From Acidobacteria bacterium AB60 (GTDB lineage: Bacteria; Acidobacteriota; Terriglobia; Terriglobales; Acidobacteriaceae): a stretch of 64,000 nt of DNA. This document shows positions 41,357 through 50,332 of this stretch, piece by piece (position 1 is the first letter of the stretch; every line of letters begins with the position of its first letter). Made by a program: the position numbers and the translations under genes. The stretch lies in assembly GCA_008682415.1 (NCBI GenBank), contig VANK01000018.1:1-64000 (forward strand), read 5' to 3'. Under the pieces are notes generated by a model, which ran no database searches, was not told where the DNA came from, and was given only the letters and a program-made list of their open reading frames with translations.

Positions 41357-43426
41357 GTGAAAAGGTCCCTCCTGTTCACTTGCCTCGGTGTGTGTTTCTC
41401 TGTGACCGCCGCCTGCGCCGCCACGCAGCCGGAACTGCGCGAGCTACCCGTCTTCGCCAGCTCCAACCACGTCCTCGACATCCAGGTCATCGCCACGGCC
41501 AGGCCCATCCATCTCGGGGAAGTCGCGACCGAGGGCTGGGTCTACACCGTCTGCTACCGCAAAGACGCCCTCGGCGACGCCTGCCCCGACAACCCGCGAA
41601 CCTCCTCCGAATACGGAGGCATGTGGCTGAAGCTCCAGCAGGGCGATCACCTCAAGATCCACTTCCTCAACCAGCTGCCGCCCGCCCCGCCCGACGCCGA
41701 CCACCTCAACGACCCCATGGGCGCCATGCTGGCCGCCAACCCCACCAACCTCCACACCCACGGCCTCATCGTCGAGCCGCGCCGGGCCACCGCCGCCGAT
41801 CCCACCTTCGGCGACTACGTCTACGTCCTGGCCTACCCGCCCGGCAAGAAGCCCGGCATGACCACGCCCGGCCTCGAGACCACCGAGCGCGCCATCGACT
41901 ACGACATCTACATCCCGCAGGACCACCCCTCCGGCGCCTATTGGATCCACCCCCACGTCCATGGCCTCGCCCTCAACCAGCTCAGCTACGGCCTCGCCGG
42001 CGTCATCACCGTGGGATCGCCGGAAGACTACCTGGCCGGGCCGGGCGTCCCTGCCGGGCTCGCTCCCGGCGTCACGGTCCGCAACATGCTCCTCAAGGAC
42101 ATCGAGGTCCGGGCGGACGGAACCGTGCTCTCCCAGGAAGATCCCGGCTTCTGCAATCCCACCGAAGCCGGAGAGTCCTCCCCGCGCGACGGCGCCTGCC
42201 CCGGTCAATCCGGTCCCCCCGGCGCCGCCGGGCCCAGCTACGCCGGCGGCAACTGGTTCTTCACCATCAATGGCCAGGTCTACCCCACCATCCACGTCAG
42301 CCCGCAAGGCGAGATCTGGCGCATCTGGTCCGCCTCCGGTTCGCGCACCTATCAGCTCCAGCTGCAGGATCCGGCTACCGGCAAGTCGCTTCCGTTCCAG
42401 GTGCTCGCCGTCGACGGAATAACTCTTGACTGGAACAGCGATCCTGCCGCCACCGCGCGGGCGACCGGCGGCAAGGTCCGGCCGGTGACCTGCCCCGCCC
42501 ACCTCGCCGGCACTCGCGCCGTCTGCGCCAACAGCCTGCACATGATGCCTTCGGCGCGCGCCGAGATCTGGATCCCGCCCGCCGCCGCTTCCCGGTCGGC
42601 GGTCCTGGTCACCGACCACTACAGCACGGGACCCGCCGGCGACGACTGGCCTTACGTGCAGCTCGCCGCGGTCGAGTTCCCCGCGCAGCCCGCCGGAAAA
42701 AGCGGCGCCCTCACCGTCAGGCCCGTCGTTCCGGCCCTCTTGGCGAAAACCGGCATCCTCGGTTCTAAAGTCAAGATCGACGGAGGTCCCGCCGGCGAGC
42801 TCGCCCTCGACTCCGCCAGCCAGACCGCGGCAAAACTTGCCCCGGCCTCGCAGGCGCAGCTCCTCGAACACCTTCTTTCGCTCAGCGCGCCGGCCAACAT
42901 CCAGAGCGCTCCCTGTGAGTCTCTTCCTCCCGGGCACCGCCGCCGCATCTTCTTCGGCCTTCCCGCCTCCAACCCCGACGGATTTGGACTGGGCTACGAG
43001 GAGGCCGACGCCAAGGGCCGGCCGGTTCCCGGAACCTTCCGCGACATCGCTCCCTTCGACCCTGCCATGATCGACGTCTGCCTTCCGCTCGCCGCCGGCA
43101 ACGCCACCGCGACCGAGGTGTGGGAACTGGTGAACGTCTCCGGCGAGGACCACAACTTCCACATCCACCAGACAAAGTTCCGCGTGCTGGGCGACAAGCC
43201 GACCGACGCTCCCCCCGATGCCCTCATGGATAACGTGCCCCTTCCCCACGGAAGCGACCCTTGCGACGGCTCCATCGCCACCTGGCGCTCCGGCAGTTGC
43301 AAAGTCGCCCCCGTGCTGGTGAGCATCCCGTTCTCAGAGGTGGGCGACTTCGTGTATCACTGCCACATCCTCGAGCACGAGGACGGCGGCATGATGGCTC
43401 ACATCCGCGTCGTCCCTGCGAAGTAG
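41357..43426 (+). CDS. Secreted multicopper oxidase
   Basis: This encodes 689 aa from GTG 41357 (AAGGAG 6 nt upstream). An upstream extension to 41111 is out of character. A Sec signal peptide ends TAACAATQ. All copper sites are intact: HTHG at ~135, HPHVHG at ~197, then HNFHIHQ and the final HCHILEHEDGGMM, which supplies type 1, 2 and 3 ligands. It oxidises metals or phenolics with O2 reduced to water. The unusual length, about 150 aa more than CueO-type enzymes, lies between the cupredoxin domains. A 26-bp palindrome upstream suggests regulation. The MFS gene converges on it, 86 bp apart. Confidence 0.93.
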   Translation: MKRSLLFTCLGVCFSVTAACAATQPELRELPVFASSNHVLDIQVIATARPIHLGEVATEGWVYTVCYRKDALGDACPDNPRTSSEYGGMWLKLQQGDHLKIHFLNQLPPAPPDADHLNDPMGAMLAANPTNLHTHGLIVEPRRATAADPTFGDYVYVLAYPPGKKPGMTTPGLETTERAIDYDIYIPQDHPSGAYWIHPHVHGLALNQLSYGLAGVITVGSPEDYLAGPGVPAGLAPGVTVRNMLLKDIEVRADGTVLSQEDPGFCNPTEAGESSPRDGACPGQSGPPGAAGPSYAGGNWFFTINGQVYPTIHVSPQGEIWRIWSASGSRTYQLQLQDPATGKSLPFQVLAVDGITLDWNSDPAATARATGGKVRPVTCPAHLAGTRAVCANSLHMMPSARAEIWIPPAAASRSAVLVTDHYSTGPAGDDWPYVQLAAVEFPAQPAGKSGALTVRPVVPALLAKTGILGSKVKIDGGPAGELALDSASQTAAKLAPASQAQLLEHLLSLSAPANIQSAPCESLPPGHRRRIFFGLPASNPDGFGLGYEEADAKGRPVPGTFRDIAPFDPAMIDVCLPLAAGNATATEVWELVNVSGEDHNFHIHQTKFRVLGDKPTDAPPDALMDNVPLPHGSDPCDGSIATWRSGSCKVAPVLVSIPFSEVGDFVYHCHILEHEDGGMMAHIRVVPAK

Positions 43427-43433
43427 CCCTCAG

Positions 43434-43470
43434 CAGCGAGCCCGTATCTGCTCCGGAAACGGGCTCGCTG
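43434..43470. terminator. Hairpin between convergent oxidase and MFS genes
   Basis: A perfect 12-bp stem CAGCGAGCCCGT (43434-43445) with 43459-43470 and a 13-nt loop. Neither side has a strong T run. Its position between convergent stop codons supports a shared terminator role. Confidence 0.6.
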
Positions 43471-43512
43471 CCGGACGCGTGCGACGCGGCCGGTTCTCAA
43501 GCGGGCGCCGGG

Positions 43513-44778
43513 TCAAAGGGCTGCGAGGACGTGGTTGCGTCGCCTGAGCATCGCGACAATGCCAAGCGATACCAGCACGCAGAGCAGTGCGAAGAGGAAT
43601 GCGCTGGCGTATCCGAACGCGCCGATCACCGTTCCGGCGATCGGGCCGACCAGGAAGAACGATACGTCGGAGAAGCCGGTATAGACTCCGAGAGCCGTCC
43701 CGCGATTCTTTTCGGGAACCCGCCGCACCGCCTCCACGCCGACCGCGGGGAAGACGAGTGCGAACCCGAATCCCGTGACCGCCGCGGCCGCCATCGCCAC
43801 CCAGGGCGAATGCGCCAGCCAGAGCGTCAGCACTCCCAGCGACTCCACGCTCAGGCAGGCAAGGGCCACCGGATATCCGCCGAATCGCTCGATCGTGTGA
43901 ATGAACAGCAGCCGCGCCGCAATGAAGGTGATGCCGAAAGCCGTGAGGCACAGTGCGGCGCCCTGCCAGTGACGGCTGGCGTAGAAGAGGGTGACAAAGG
44001 TCGCGAGCACGCTGTATCCCACGCCGCCCAGGGCCAGTGCGATCCCGTGCGGGGCCACGCGGCCCAGCACGCTCTGGAAGGGCAGGTGCTCGCCGGCAAC
44101 CACCGGGACCGCCCGCTTGCCTATGGCGAACAGAACGCTGCCTCCGCAGACCGCCGCCGTCAGGAAGCCCAGCGACGCGAGGCCGAAGTGCGTCTCCAGC
44201 ACCACGCCGAACGGCGCTCCCAACGCCAGCGCCCCGTACGTGCTGATGCCGTTGAACGAGATCACCTTGGCCGTATTCTGCTGGCCCACCGCGCTGATGC
44301 CCCAGAGGGTTGCGCCGGTGGAACCCAGGCTCTCGCCCACCCCCAGGGCAAGCCGGCTGCCGATCAGGCAGACAAAGCTTAGCCAGGGTGTGCCGTGCAG
44401 CCACGCTGCGGCCACCAGGAGCGCACCGCTTCCGGCGCACATCGCCATACCCCAGATCACGGCGATCTTGGCGCCCGCGTGATCGGAGATGTGGCCGGCC
44501 CACGGCCGGCTGAGGAACGTGGCGATGTACTGGACGCTGATCACCAGTCCGGCGAGGGCCGCGCTGAAGCCCATACGCAGGTGCACGTACGCCGGCAGAA
44601 TCGCCAGAGGGAGCCCGATGGCCAGGTAGACGATGAACGTAAACGAGGTGTAACCGACGATCTGCCCGGTAAGGCCGGAACGCGGCGGCGGCCCGCCAAT
44701 CGGTTCGGACGCGGAGATTGCGTCGTTTGGGGAGACTAATGTACGGATCGTGGTGCTTTTGTGGATCGTGGTGCTCAA
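43513..44778 (-). CDS. MFS transporter
   Basis: This encodes about 421 aa with twelve hydrophobic segments. Family features are GLVISVQYIATFLSRPWAGH (motif A region), then GSRLALGVGESLGSTGATLW and a central hydrophilic loop. It resembles YhhS/AraJ-type efflux proteins. No ATG or GTG start is available. TTG 44778 is the only plausible start, with GGAG only 1 nt before it and a -10-like TATACT 5 nt before. The codons after it form an 18-bp direct repeat (STTIHK then STTIR). The true start remains uncertain. It is divergent from mtaB (69 bp). Confidence 0.8.
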   Translation of the reverse strand: MSTTIHKSTTIRTLVSPNDAISASEPIGGPPPRSGLTGQIVGYTSFTFIVYLAIGLPLAILPAYVHLRMGFSAALAGLVISVQYIATFLSRPWAGHISDHAGAKIAVIWGMAMCAGSGALLVAAAWLHGTPWLSFVCLIGSRLALGVGESLGSTGATLWGISAVGQQNTAKVISFNGISTYGALALGAPFGVVLETHFGLASLGFLTAAVCGGSVLFAIGKRAVPVVAGEHLPFQSVLGRVAPHGIALALGGVGYSVLATFVTLFYASRHWQGAALCLTAFGITFIAARLLFIHTIERFGGYPVALACLSVESLGVLTLWLAHSPWVAMAAAAVTGFGFALVFPAVGVEAVRRVPEKNRGTALGVYTGFSDVSFFLVGPIAGTVIGAFGYASAFLFALLCVLVSLGIVAMLRRRNHVLAAL

Positions 44779-44847
44779 ACTCCAGTATATCGGAGCCCAA
44801 TTTTCGCGCCCACGCCGGCCGTGCAACGTACACGTAAACTGGAGAGG

Positions 44848-46239
44848 GTGAGCTCTGCCTTCCATGTCGAGAACTTCGGTTGCCGCGCGGCTCGCGCCGA
44901 CGGCGAGGCGGTGGCGGAGCGGCTCCGTGCGCGCGGGCTGGTGGAACGGGGGCCCTCGGCCGCAGACGTGGTGATTGTGAACACCTGCAGCGTCACCGCG
45001 GAGGCCGATCGTTCGGCGCGCGCGTTCATTCGCCGCACCCACCGGCAGAATCCCGACGCCCGGATTCTGGTGACCGGCTGCTATGCCCAGCGCGCCCCGG
45101 CAGAATTGGCCCGTATGGAGGGCGTTGCAGCGGTGGTCGGCAACAGCCACAAGGCGCTGTCGCCGGAGATCGCCATGGATCTGGCGGCAGGCGCGGCTCC
45201 CTCGCACTTTGTCTCCCTGGGTACCCTGCTGCATCAGGGCGCGGAGCAGGCGGCTCCCATCTGGGCCGACGACCATTTCGCGCACTCCTTCCTCGAAGAG
45301 GCGGAGCTCGTTCCCGGCTCGCAGACCCGGCCCAACCTGAAGATCCAGGAGGGCTGCGGCAACCGGTGCACCTTCTGCGTGATACCCCAGACGCGCGGAC
45401 GCTCCCGAAGCCTGGCGGCGGACTCGGTGCTGGCGCAGGTGCGGAGCTTTGTGGCCGCCGGCGGAAACGAACTGGTGCTCTCCGGAATCAACCTGGGCCG
45501 CTGGGGCCGCGACCTGCCGGCAGCGGAAGGCGGAACGCGATCTCTGGCGAAGCTGGTCCGGCAGATCTTCGCGGAGACCAGCCTGCCGCGCCTTCGGCTC
45601 AGCTCCATTGAGCCGATGGATTGGGACGCCGACCTGCAGGCGGTGATTCGCGACCACGCCGGGGGGCGGTTGGCGCGCCACGCGCACCTCCCACTGCAGT
45701 CGGGGTCGGATGCGGTGTTGCGCCGCATGCACCGGCGGTACCGGCCATGGCATTACGAGAAGAAGGTGTCGGAACTTCTGGACGCATTCGGTCCTGATCT
45801 GACCCTTGGCGCCGATGTCATGGTGGGGTTTCCAGGAGAGACCGATCAGGAGTTTGAGGAGACGTGTCGGCTGATTCGCGATCTTCCCTTCGGGTACCTG
45901 CACGTCTTTCCCTTTTCGGCGCGGCCCGGAACGCGGGGATGGGCGATGCACGCCGAGACGCCGGTTCCCCCGAAGGTGGCTGCCGAGCGGCACGCGGCTC
46001 TTGTCACACTCGGTTGTGACAAGACGCTCGTCCACCGTCGCCGGTTTCTGGGGCGCGTCCTGAGCGCCGTCACCTTGAATACGTCCGAGCGTCTCTCCGC
46101 GGCCGGCCGCACGAGTGCCCTGACGGACAATTTTCTGCCTGTGGAAATCGCGGGAGTCGTCGAGGCAAATCGATTGACCGATGTTGCGATCACCAGCATC
46201 GGGGCGGACGGCGCCCTGACCGCGTGCGCAGCTCTCTGA
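44848..46239 (+). CDS. mtaB: tRNA 2-methylthio-t6A methylthiotransferase
   Basis: This encodes 463 aa from GTG 44848 (GGAGA upstream). It is a radical-SAM enzyme that methylthiolates t6A37 in tRNAs reading ANN codons. The N-terminal UPF0004 domain has three cluster-binding Cys (NFGCRAA, VNTCSVTAEAD, TGCYAQ). The radical-SAM cluster motif is CGNRCTFC in KIQEGCGNRCTFCVIPQTRG. Later features are HLPLQSGSDAVLRRMHRRY and GADVMVGFPGETDQEF. It ends before a complete TRAM domain. A 24-nt palindrome lies inside the coding region near 46001-46024. Confidence 0.92.
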   Translation: MSSAFHVENFGCRAARADGEAVAERLRARGLVERGPSAADVVIVNTCSVTAEADRSARAFIRRTHRQNPDARILVTGCYAQRAPAELARMEGVAAVVGNSHKALSPEIAMDLAAGAAPSHFVSLGTLLHQGAEQAAPIWADDHFAHSFLEEAELVPGSQTRPNLKIQEGCGNRCTFCVIPQTRGRSRSLAADSVLAQVRSFVAAGGNELVLSGINLGRWGRDLPAAEGGTRSLAKLVRQIFAETSLPRLRLSSIEPMDWDADLQAVIRDHAGGRLARHAHLPLQSGSDAVLRRMHRRYRPWHYEKKVSELLDAFGPDLTLGADVMVGFPGETDQEFEETCRLIRDLPFGYLHVFPFSARPGTRGWAMHAETPVPPKVAAERHAALVTLGCDKTLVHRRRFLGRVLSAVTLNTSERLSAAGRTSALTDNFLPVEIAGVVEANRLTDVAITSIGADGALTACAAL

Positions 46240-46506
46240 GGGGCCGGCGAACCCATTCGAGCTAGACGGACAAGTTCTCCAAACCACTGCGGAGATGAGC
46301 CTTACTACTACATCGGAAGTTTTTTCGGATGTAAATGGTTTCTTTTATCTGCGTCTTGACAGGCAATGCAAACAAGCGCAGGATGGGCTTAACTGACGTT
46401 GTGGGAAAAGGGTCCCTAACTCGATGAGGACCGCGATTCCCCAGTAAGCACCCGATCCCTTGATCCATTTCCCCCGGCTGACCTCACGTTTGCGCGAGGT
46501 GAGTGA

Positions 46507-46863
46507 ATGGTTGTCACGACTCAGGAATACGGTCGCGAAATCGTTGGGCTGCGTGTTGGCGCGGCCAATGCACGCAAATACTTTCCCAGAGATCTGAGTG
46601 CGGTGGAACTGCTTCTGGGCGATCTCCGCATTCAATGCGAACTGTCGTCTCACTTCTGGGACAGCCAACCCGAGATTCGAGATCCCCGGTTGGGAGCATG
46701 GTTGAAGTACAAGGTGTCTCGGGTAGGTACGAACCGAAAATCGCTGTCTCTGGCACTGGAGCAGGCTGGAGCGAATGCGTTTCGGCTGCGGTGGGTCCCT
46801 TTCTCTTCGGAGCGCATGGTTGCCCCGAAGAGAACAACGAGGATGGTCCCGGCCGCTGTTTGA
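46507..46863 (+). CDS. Hypothetical soluble protein (118 aa)
   Basis: ATG 46507 follows GAGGTGAGTGA. The product starts MVVTTQEYGREIVGLRVGAA and has a region LSAVELLLGDLRIQCELSSH, then a basic C-terminal part. There is no signal peptide, membrane helix or known motif. A TTGACA at 46356 may be its -35 element, but the -10 is weak (CAGGAT). The 267-bp spacer 46240-46506 shows no other gene. Function is unknown. Confidence 0.5.
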   Translation: MVVTTQEYGREIVGLRVGAANARKYFPRDLSAVELLLGDLRIQCELSSHFWDSQPEIRDPRLGAWLKYKVSRVGTNRKSLSLALEQAGANAFRLRWVPFSSERMVAPKRTTRMVPAAV

Positions 46864-47025
46864 TCGAATTTGAGCTGCGCGCACGACTCTCGCGGCTCTG
46901 CCTTGGAACGACTCTACGCACGAGAACGACTCGCACGAGAACGTAACCAGACGGCAGTGCACCGGAAACTCCGGGCCTCGATGGGGCCCGCGCAGGTTCA
47001 CCGGTGATCCTCAAAGGAGAAGTCG

Positions 47026-47466
47026 ATGAGAGCGACACGTATTCCCAACGAAATGGAGACGAAGGCAGCGGAGGCCTTGAACTCGCTTCTGCACCAGGTT
47101 TCATCCATCAAGACCCGCGACATCAAGTTTCAGCCGGCCCGCCGCAAGTCCGATATTCTCGCCGACATTGATGTTCTCGGACGGAGTCACCGCCTGGTGT
47201 GCAACGTGGCCGACGGCCAGCCGGACGATGTGAAGCGCGCTCTGCAGAAGCTGCGCACCTGTGCCGATGGGAAGAAGACCGACGCGACGCCGGTGCTGAT
47301 CGCGCCCTACCTTTCTCCGCAGGACCGGGAGATGTGCGCGAAGAACCGGGTTGGGTTCGTCGACCTGGAGGGCAATGCCCGGTTGACCGTGGACGAGATC
47401 TTTATCGGCAAGCGCTCGGTGCGCAGTGTTGCGGCTCCGGGACATCCTACCCGCCTGACCGCGTAG
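47026..47466 (+). CDS. AbiEi/restriction-endonuclease-like N-terminal domain protein
   Basis: This encodes 146 aa. GGAG precedes ATG (AAAGGAGAAGTCGATG). The protein has the pattern KSDILADIDVLGRSHRLVCN, then TPVLIAPYLSPQDREMCAKN and GFVDLEGNARLTVDEIFIG, which resembles the nuclease-like N-terminal part of type IV toxin-antitoxin AbiEi-type proteins. The expected C-terminal winged helix is absent, so it is either truncated or a stand-alone domain. No AbiEii-type toxin gene is next to it. The assignment is from pattern memory only. Confidence 0.5.
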   Translation: MRATRIPNEMETKAAEALNSLLHQVSSIKTRDIKFQPARRKSDILADIDVLGRSHRLVCNVADGQPDDVKRALQKLRTCADGKKTDATPVLIAPYLSPQDREMCAKNRVGFVDLEGNARLTVDEIFIGKRSVRSVAAPGHPTRLTA

Positions 47467-47593
47467 CCGGCGTCTGGTCCGGCGGCGCCCGCAACACTGC
47501 CTGGGCCTCGGCGCTCCGTGGAGCGAAAGCCGCTTCACGGAGCTTGCTGCGAGGCGCATCCGGCGACAGCCGCAAACACAACCAAACAGATGC

Positions 47594-47599
47594 TATACT
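47594..47599 (+). promoter_or_regulatory. Probable -10 element of infC
   Basis: TATACT lies 75 nt before the infC start. A recognisable -35 is not found at 17-nt spacing. A GC-rich symmetric stretch (GCCCGCCGGCGGC) follows and could be a leader hairpin. Confidence 0.4.
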
Positions 47600-47673
47600 C
47601 AGGGGTGCGTTCGCCCGCCGGCGGCGAGAAGGGCCCATGCTGAGGCCGGCGCGAACAGTTCTGGAGGAGCACC

Positions 47674-48270
47674 ATCGCTTTCGATAAACGAGCAGCAAAG
47701 TCCTTTATTCGCATCAACGACCGTATTCGCTCGCGCGAGATCCGCGTCATCGACGAGAACGGTGAACAGCTTGGAATCCTGCCCCCCTTTGAGGCGCTGA
47801 AGATCGCCCGGGAGCGCGGTCTGGACCTGGTGGAAGTGAGTCCAAACGCCGTACCTCCGGTATGCCGGATTCAGGACTATGGCCGTTATCTGTACGAGAA
47901 GGAAAAGAGCGAGCGCGCGGCCCGCAAAAAGCAGAAGGTCATCGTCATCAAGGAAGTGAAGTTCTCGGTCACGGTGGACGAACACGATTACCAGACCAAG
48001 AAGAACCAGGCGGTTCGCTTTCTGACCGAAGGCGACAAGGTGAAGGCCAGCCTGCGTTTCCGCGGCCGCCAGATGGCGCACCGCGAGCTTGGCTACAACA
48101 TCATCAACCGGCTGATCCAGGATATCGGCGATGCGGGGGTGGTGGAGTTTATGCCGCGCATGGAAGGCACCATCCTTCACGCGATCCTGGCGCCCTCAAA
48201 GAAGCAGGAAGCCGCCAAGCCCAAGCCGCAGGCGCCCGCGCCGCAGCAGGCTGCCCCGGCCGTTCAGTAG
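47674..48270 (+). CDS. infC: Translation initiation factor IF-3
   Basis: This encodes 198 aa if it starts at ATC 47674. IF-3 binds the 30S subunit, checks the start codon and prevents premature 50S joining. The N domain (FIRINDRIRSREIRVIDEN, GLDLVEVSPNAVPPVCRI) and C domain (KVKASLRFRGRQMAHRELGY, MEGTILHAILAP) are both complete. No ATG, GTG or TTG lies between the in-frame TGA at 47641 and the conserved N-terminal domain. ATC has GGAGGAG 5 nt upstream. IF-3 genes commonly use AUU/AUC starts for autoregulation, so ATC is chosen. A Pro/Ala/Gln-rich tail follows the C domain. Confidence 0.93.
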   Translation: MAFDKRAAKSFIRINDRIRSREIRVIDENGEQLGILPPFEALKIARERGLDLVEVSPNAVPPVCRIQDYGRYLYEKEKSERAARKKQKVIVIKEVKFSVTVDEHDYQTKKNQAVRFLTEGDKVKASLRFRGRQMAHRELGYNIINRLIQDIGDAGVVEFMPRMEGTILHAILAPSKKQEAAKPKPQAPAPQQAAPAVQ

Positions 48271-48294
48271 GCGGGAGAATCTTATGGTGGGACA

Positions 48295-48319
48295 GGGCCG
48301 CCCTTCGGGGCGGCCTTTG
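48295..48319 (+). terminator. Intrinsic terminator after infC
   Basis: An 8-bp stem GGCCGCCC/GGGCGGCC (48296-48303 with 48308-48315) has a TTCG tetraloop, followed by TTTGTG. It separates infC from the downstream GH35 gene, so infC is probably monocistronic here. Confidence 0.8.
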
Positions 48320-48393
48320 TGTTGGGTCAGTGCGAACAACTGCCGCGGCGGACATAGGCGCGAGGGGAAGGGTGTGCTAGACTCCGTGCCGTC

Positions 48394-49998
48394 ATGAAAA
48401 CTGCACTTCGCCTGCTGTCTGTCGTTTTTCTCGTACCGCTGCTTGTAAACGTTGTCATCGCGCAGGGTGGAAATGCGCCTCATCTGGAGAAGCGCGGCGC
48501 CACCACGCAGCTGATCGTGGACGGCCAGCCCTTCCTGGTTCTCGGCGGGGAACTGCACAACTCCTCCTCCTCGAACCTGGAGTACATGAAGCCGCTGTGG
48601 CCGAAGCTGGCCGCCATGGGACTGAACACGGTGATTACGCCGCTGAGCTGGGAGCTGATCGAGCCGCGCGAAGGCTCCTACGACTACGCCCTTGTGGACG
48701 GGCTGCTGGCGCAGGCACGCGAGGCGCACGAGCGCGTGGTGTTTCTTTGGCTGGCAAGCTGGAAGAACGGCATGTCGAGCTACGCGCCGGTGTGGGTGAA
48801 GCAGGACAGCAAGCGGTTTCCGCGCGTTGTGATCCATGGTAGGGAGATTGAGGTCTTCAGCCCGATGAGCGCAGCGACCCAGGAGGCGGACGCGCGAGCG
48901 TTCGCGGCGCTGATGCGCCACATCAAGGAGGTGGACGCGCAGCACACCGTGATCATGATGCAGGTGGAGAACGAGGTGGGGGTGCTGGGCGACTCGCGCG
49001 ACCGCTCGGAGGCCGCGAACCGGGCGTTTTATTCGCCGATTCCGGCAGAGCTGACCAGCTACCTGGCGGCGCATCGCGAGAGCCTGTACCCAAGCCTGCG
49101 GGCGTTGTGGGAGGCGAACGGCGCGAAGACATCCGGTACCTGGGCGCAGGTCTTTGGCGATACGCCCAAGGGCGACGAGATCTTCATGGCCTGGCACTAT
49201 GCGCGTTTCATTCAGGCGGTCATGGCCAAGGGCAAACAGGCCTACGATCTCCCGATGTATGTGAACACCTGGCTGGGAAGCGAGGAGGCGATTCCGGGGA
49301 CGTTTCCGAGCGGATGCCCGGAGCCCTGGGTAGTGGATGTGTGGAGAGCTGCCGGGACTGCGATCGATCTCTACTCGCCCGATCTCTACGCTTCCGAGTT
49401 CGAGGAGTGGAGCCGGCGGTATCACCGCGCGGGCAATCCCTTGTTTATGCCGGAGACCCGCGGCGGGAATGCGGGGGCGGCGAACGTGTTCTACGCGCTC
49501 GGGGAAGAGGCCGGTATGGGGTTCTCGCCCTTCGCGATCGAGGATGCGACGGATCCGAAGAGCGAGCTGGCGGATAGCTACCATGCACTGGCCAGCATTC
49601 TGCCGCAGCTGGCGGAGCACCAGGCCTCCGGGGACGCGCACGGCTTTGTGCTGAGCAAGCAGCATCCGGCGGTGGATTTCACCATGAACGGGTATGCGCT
49701 CCACGTGCAGCTCGACGACCTGTTTGGGGATCGCGCCGAGAATGGGTACGGCTTGATCCTCGGGGACGGGAAGGATCAGTTCCTGGGCCTGGGGCGCGGG
49801 TTCAAGGTCACCCTCCGGGCGGAGCATGAAGCCGACCGTCCGGTGGGAATCGGCGCCGTGGACGAGGGGTGGATGGAAGAAGGGAAGTGGGTGCCGGGGC
49901 GGCGGCTGAACGGGGATGAGAACGACCAGGGGCAGAGCTGGCGCTTTGATTCCCGGGGTGTTCACCTGGAGAAGGTGAGCCTGTACCGGTTCGAATAA
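48394..49998 (+). CDS. Secreted GH35 beta-galactosidase-type enzyme with DUF5597 tail
   Basis: This encodes 534 aa. A signal peptide ends NVVIAQGG. The GH35 barrel starts QLIVDGQPFLVLGGELHNSS and LWPKLAAMGLNTVITPLSWE. The acid/base Glu is in MMQVENEVGVLG and the nucleophile Glu in FMPETRGGN, both in place. The C-terminal ~130 residues (FTMNGYALHVQLDDLFGDRA, GLGRGFKVTLRAEHE) resemble DUF5597. It probably cleaves beta-galactosides from plant or microbial glycans in the periplasm. The gene sits between infC and rpmI and has its own terminator upstream. Confidence 0.88.
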   Translation: MKTALRLLSVVFLVPLLVNVVIAQGGNAPHLEKRGATTQLIVDGQPFLVLGGELHNSSSSNLEYMKPLWPKLAAMGLNTVITPLSWELIEPREGSYDYALVDGLLAQAREAHERVVFLWLASWKNGMSSYAPVWVKQDSKRFPRVVIHGREIEVFSPMSAATQEADARAFAALMRHIKEVDAQHTVIMMQVENEVGVLGDSRDRSEAANRAFYSPIPAELTSYLAAHRESLYPSLRALWEANGAKTSGTWAQVFGDTPKGDEIFMAWHYARFIQAVMAKGKQAYDLPMYVNTWLGSEEAIPGTFPSGCPEPWVVDVWRAAGTAIDLYSPDLYASEFEEWSRRYHRAGNPLFMPETRGGNAGAANVFYALGEEAGMGFSPFAIEDATDPKSELADSYHALASILPQLAEHQASGDAHGFVLSKQHPAVDFTMNGYALHVQLDDLFGDRAENGYGLILGDGKDQFLGLGRGFKVTLRAEHEADRPVGIGAVDEGWMEEGKWVPGRRLNGDENDQGQSWRFDSRGVHLEKVSLYRFE

Positions 49999-50041
49999 GC
50001 GGTCGGGACCAACCGCCGTGGCACTAAAACCGGGCTTGCGC

Positions 50042-50047
50042 TATACT
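50042..50047 (+). promoter_or_regulatory. Probable -10 element of rpmI-rplT
   Basis: TATACT lies 88 nt before rpmI. The TGGCAC at 17-nt spacing (50019) is only a partial -35. It points to independent transcription of rpmI-rplT from the upstream GH35 gene. Confidence 0.4.
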
Positions 50048-50134
50048 GGTTGAAGCCTCAAAGAGGAAGGGAAGTCCCTGTCTCCTCAGGCTTTTCCGGA
50101 ATCGGCGTCAAGCGGATTCCCGTAGAGAAAAACA

Positions 50135-50332
50135 ATGCCCAAGTTGAAGACTCATTCGGGCGCGGCCAAGCGCTTCAAGAAGACTGGCACCGGTAAGATC
50201 AAGCGGGGCCATACGAAGGTGCGGCACATCCTTACGTCGAAGTCCCCGAAGGCGAAGCGGAAGCTCGGTAAGAGCGCCATTGTCGCCGACGGCGATCACG
50301 CGAAGGTCGCGCGCATGATTCCCTACGCCTGA
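50135..50332 (+). CDS. rpmI: 50S ribosomal protein L35
   Basis: This encodes 65 aa with the typical basic sequence MPKLKTHSGAAKRFKKTGTG, then HILTSKSPKAKRKLG. It assembles early in the 50S subunit. rplT follows 181 bp later. The spacer contains no gene and may hold the L20-type autoregulatory leader structure, but I cannot verify a fold. Confidence 0.97.
   Translation: MPKLKTHSGAAKRFKKTGTGKIKRGHTKVRHILTSKSPKAKRKLGKSAIVADGDHAKVARMIPYA

Noticed and set aside
41444..43249. 601-codon minus-strand frame opposite the multicopper oxidase
   Set aside because: Gly/Val/Asp-rich shadow; all copper-binding motifs are on the plus strand.
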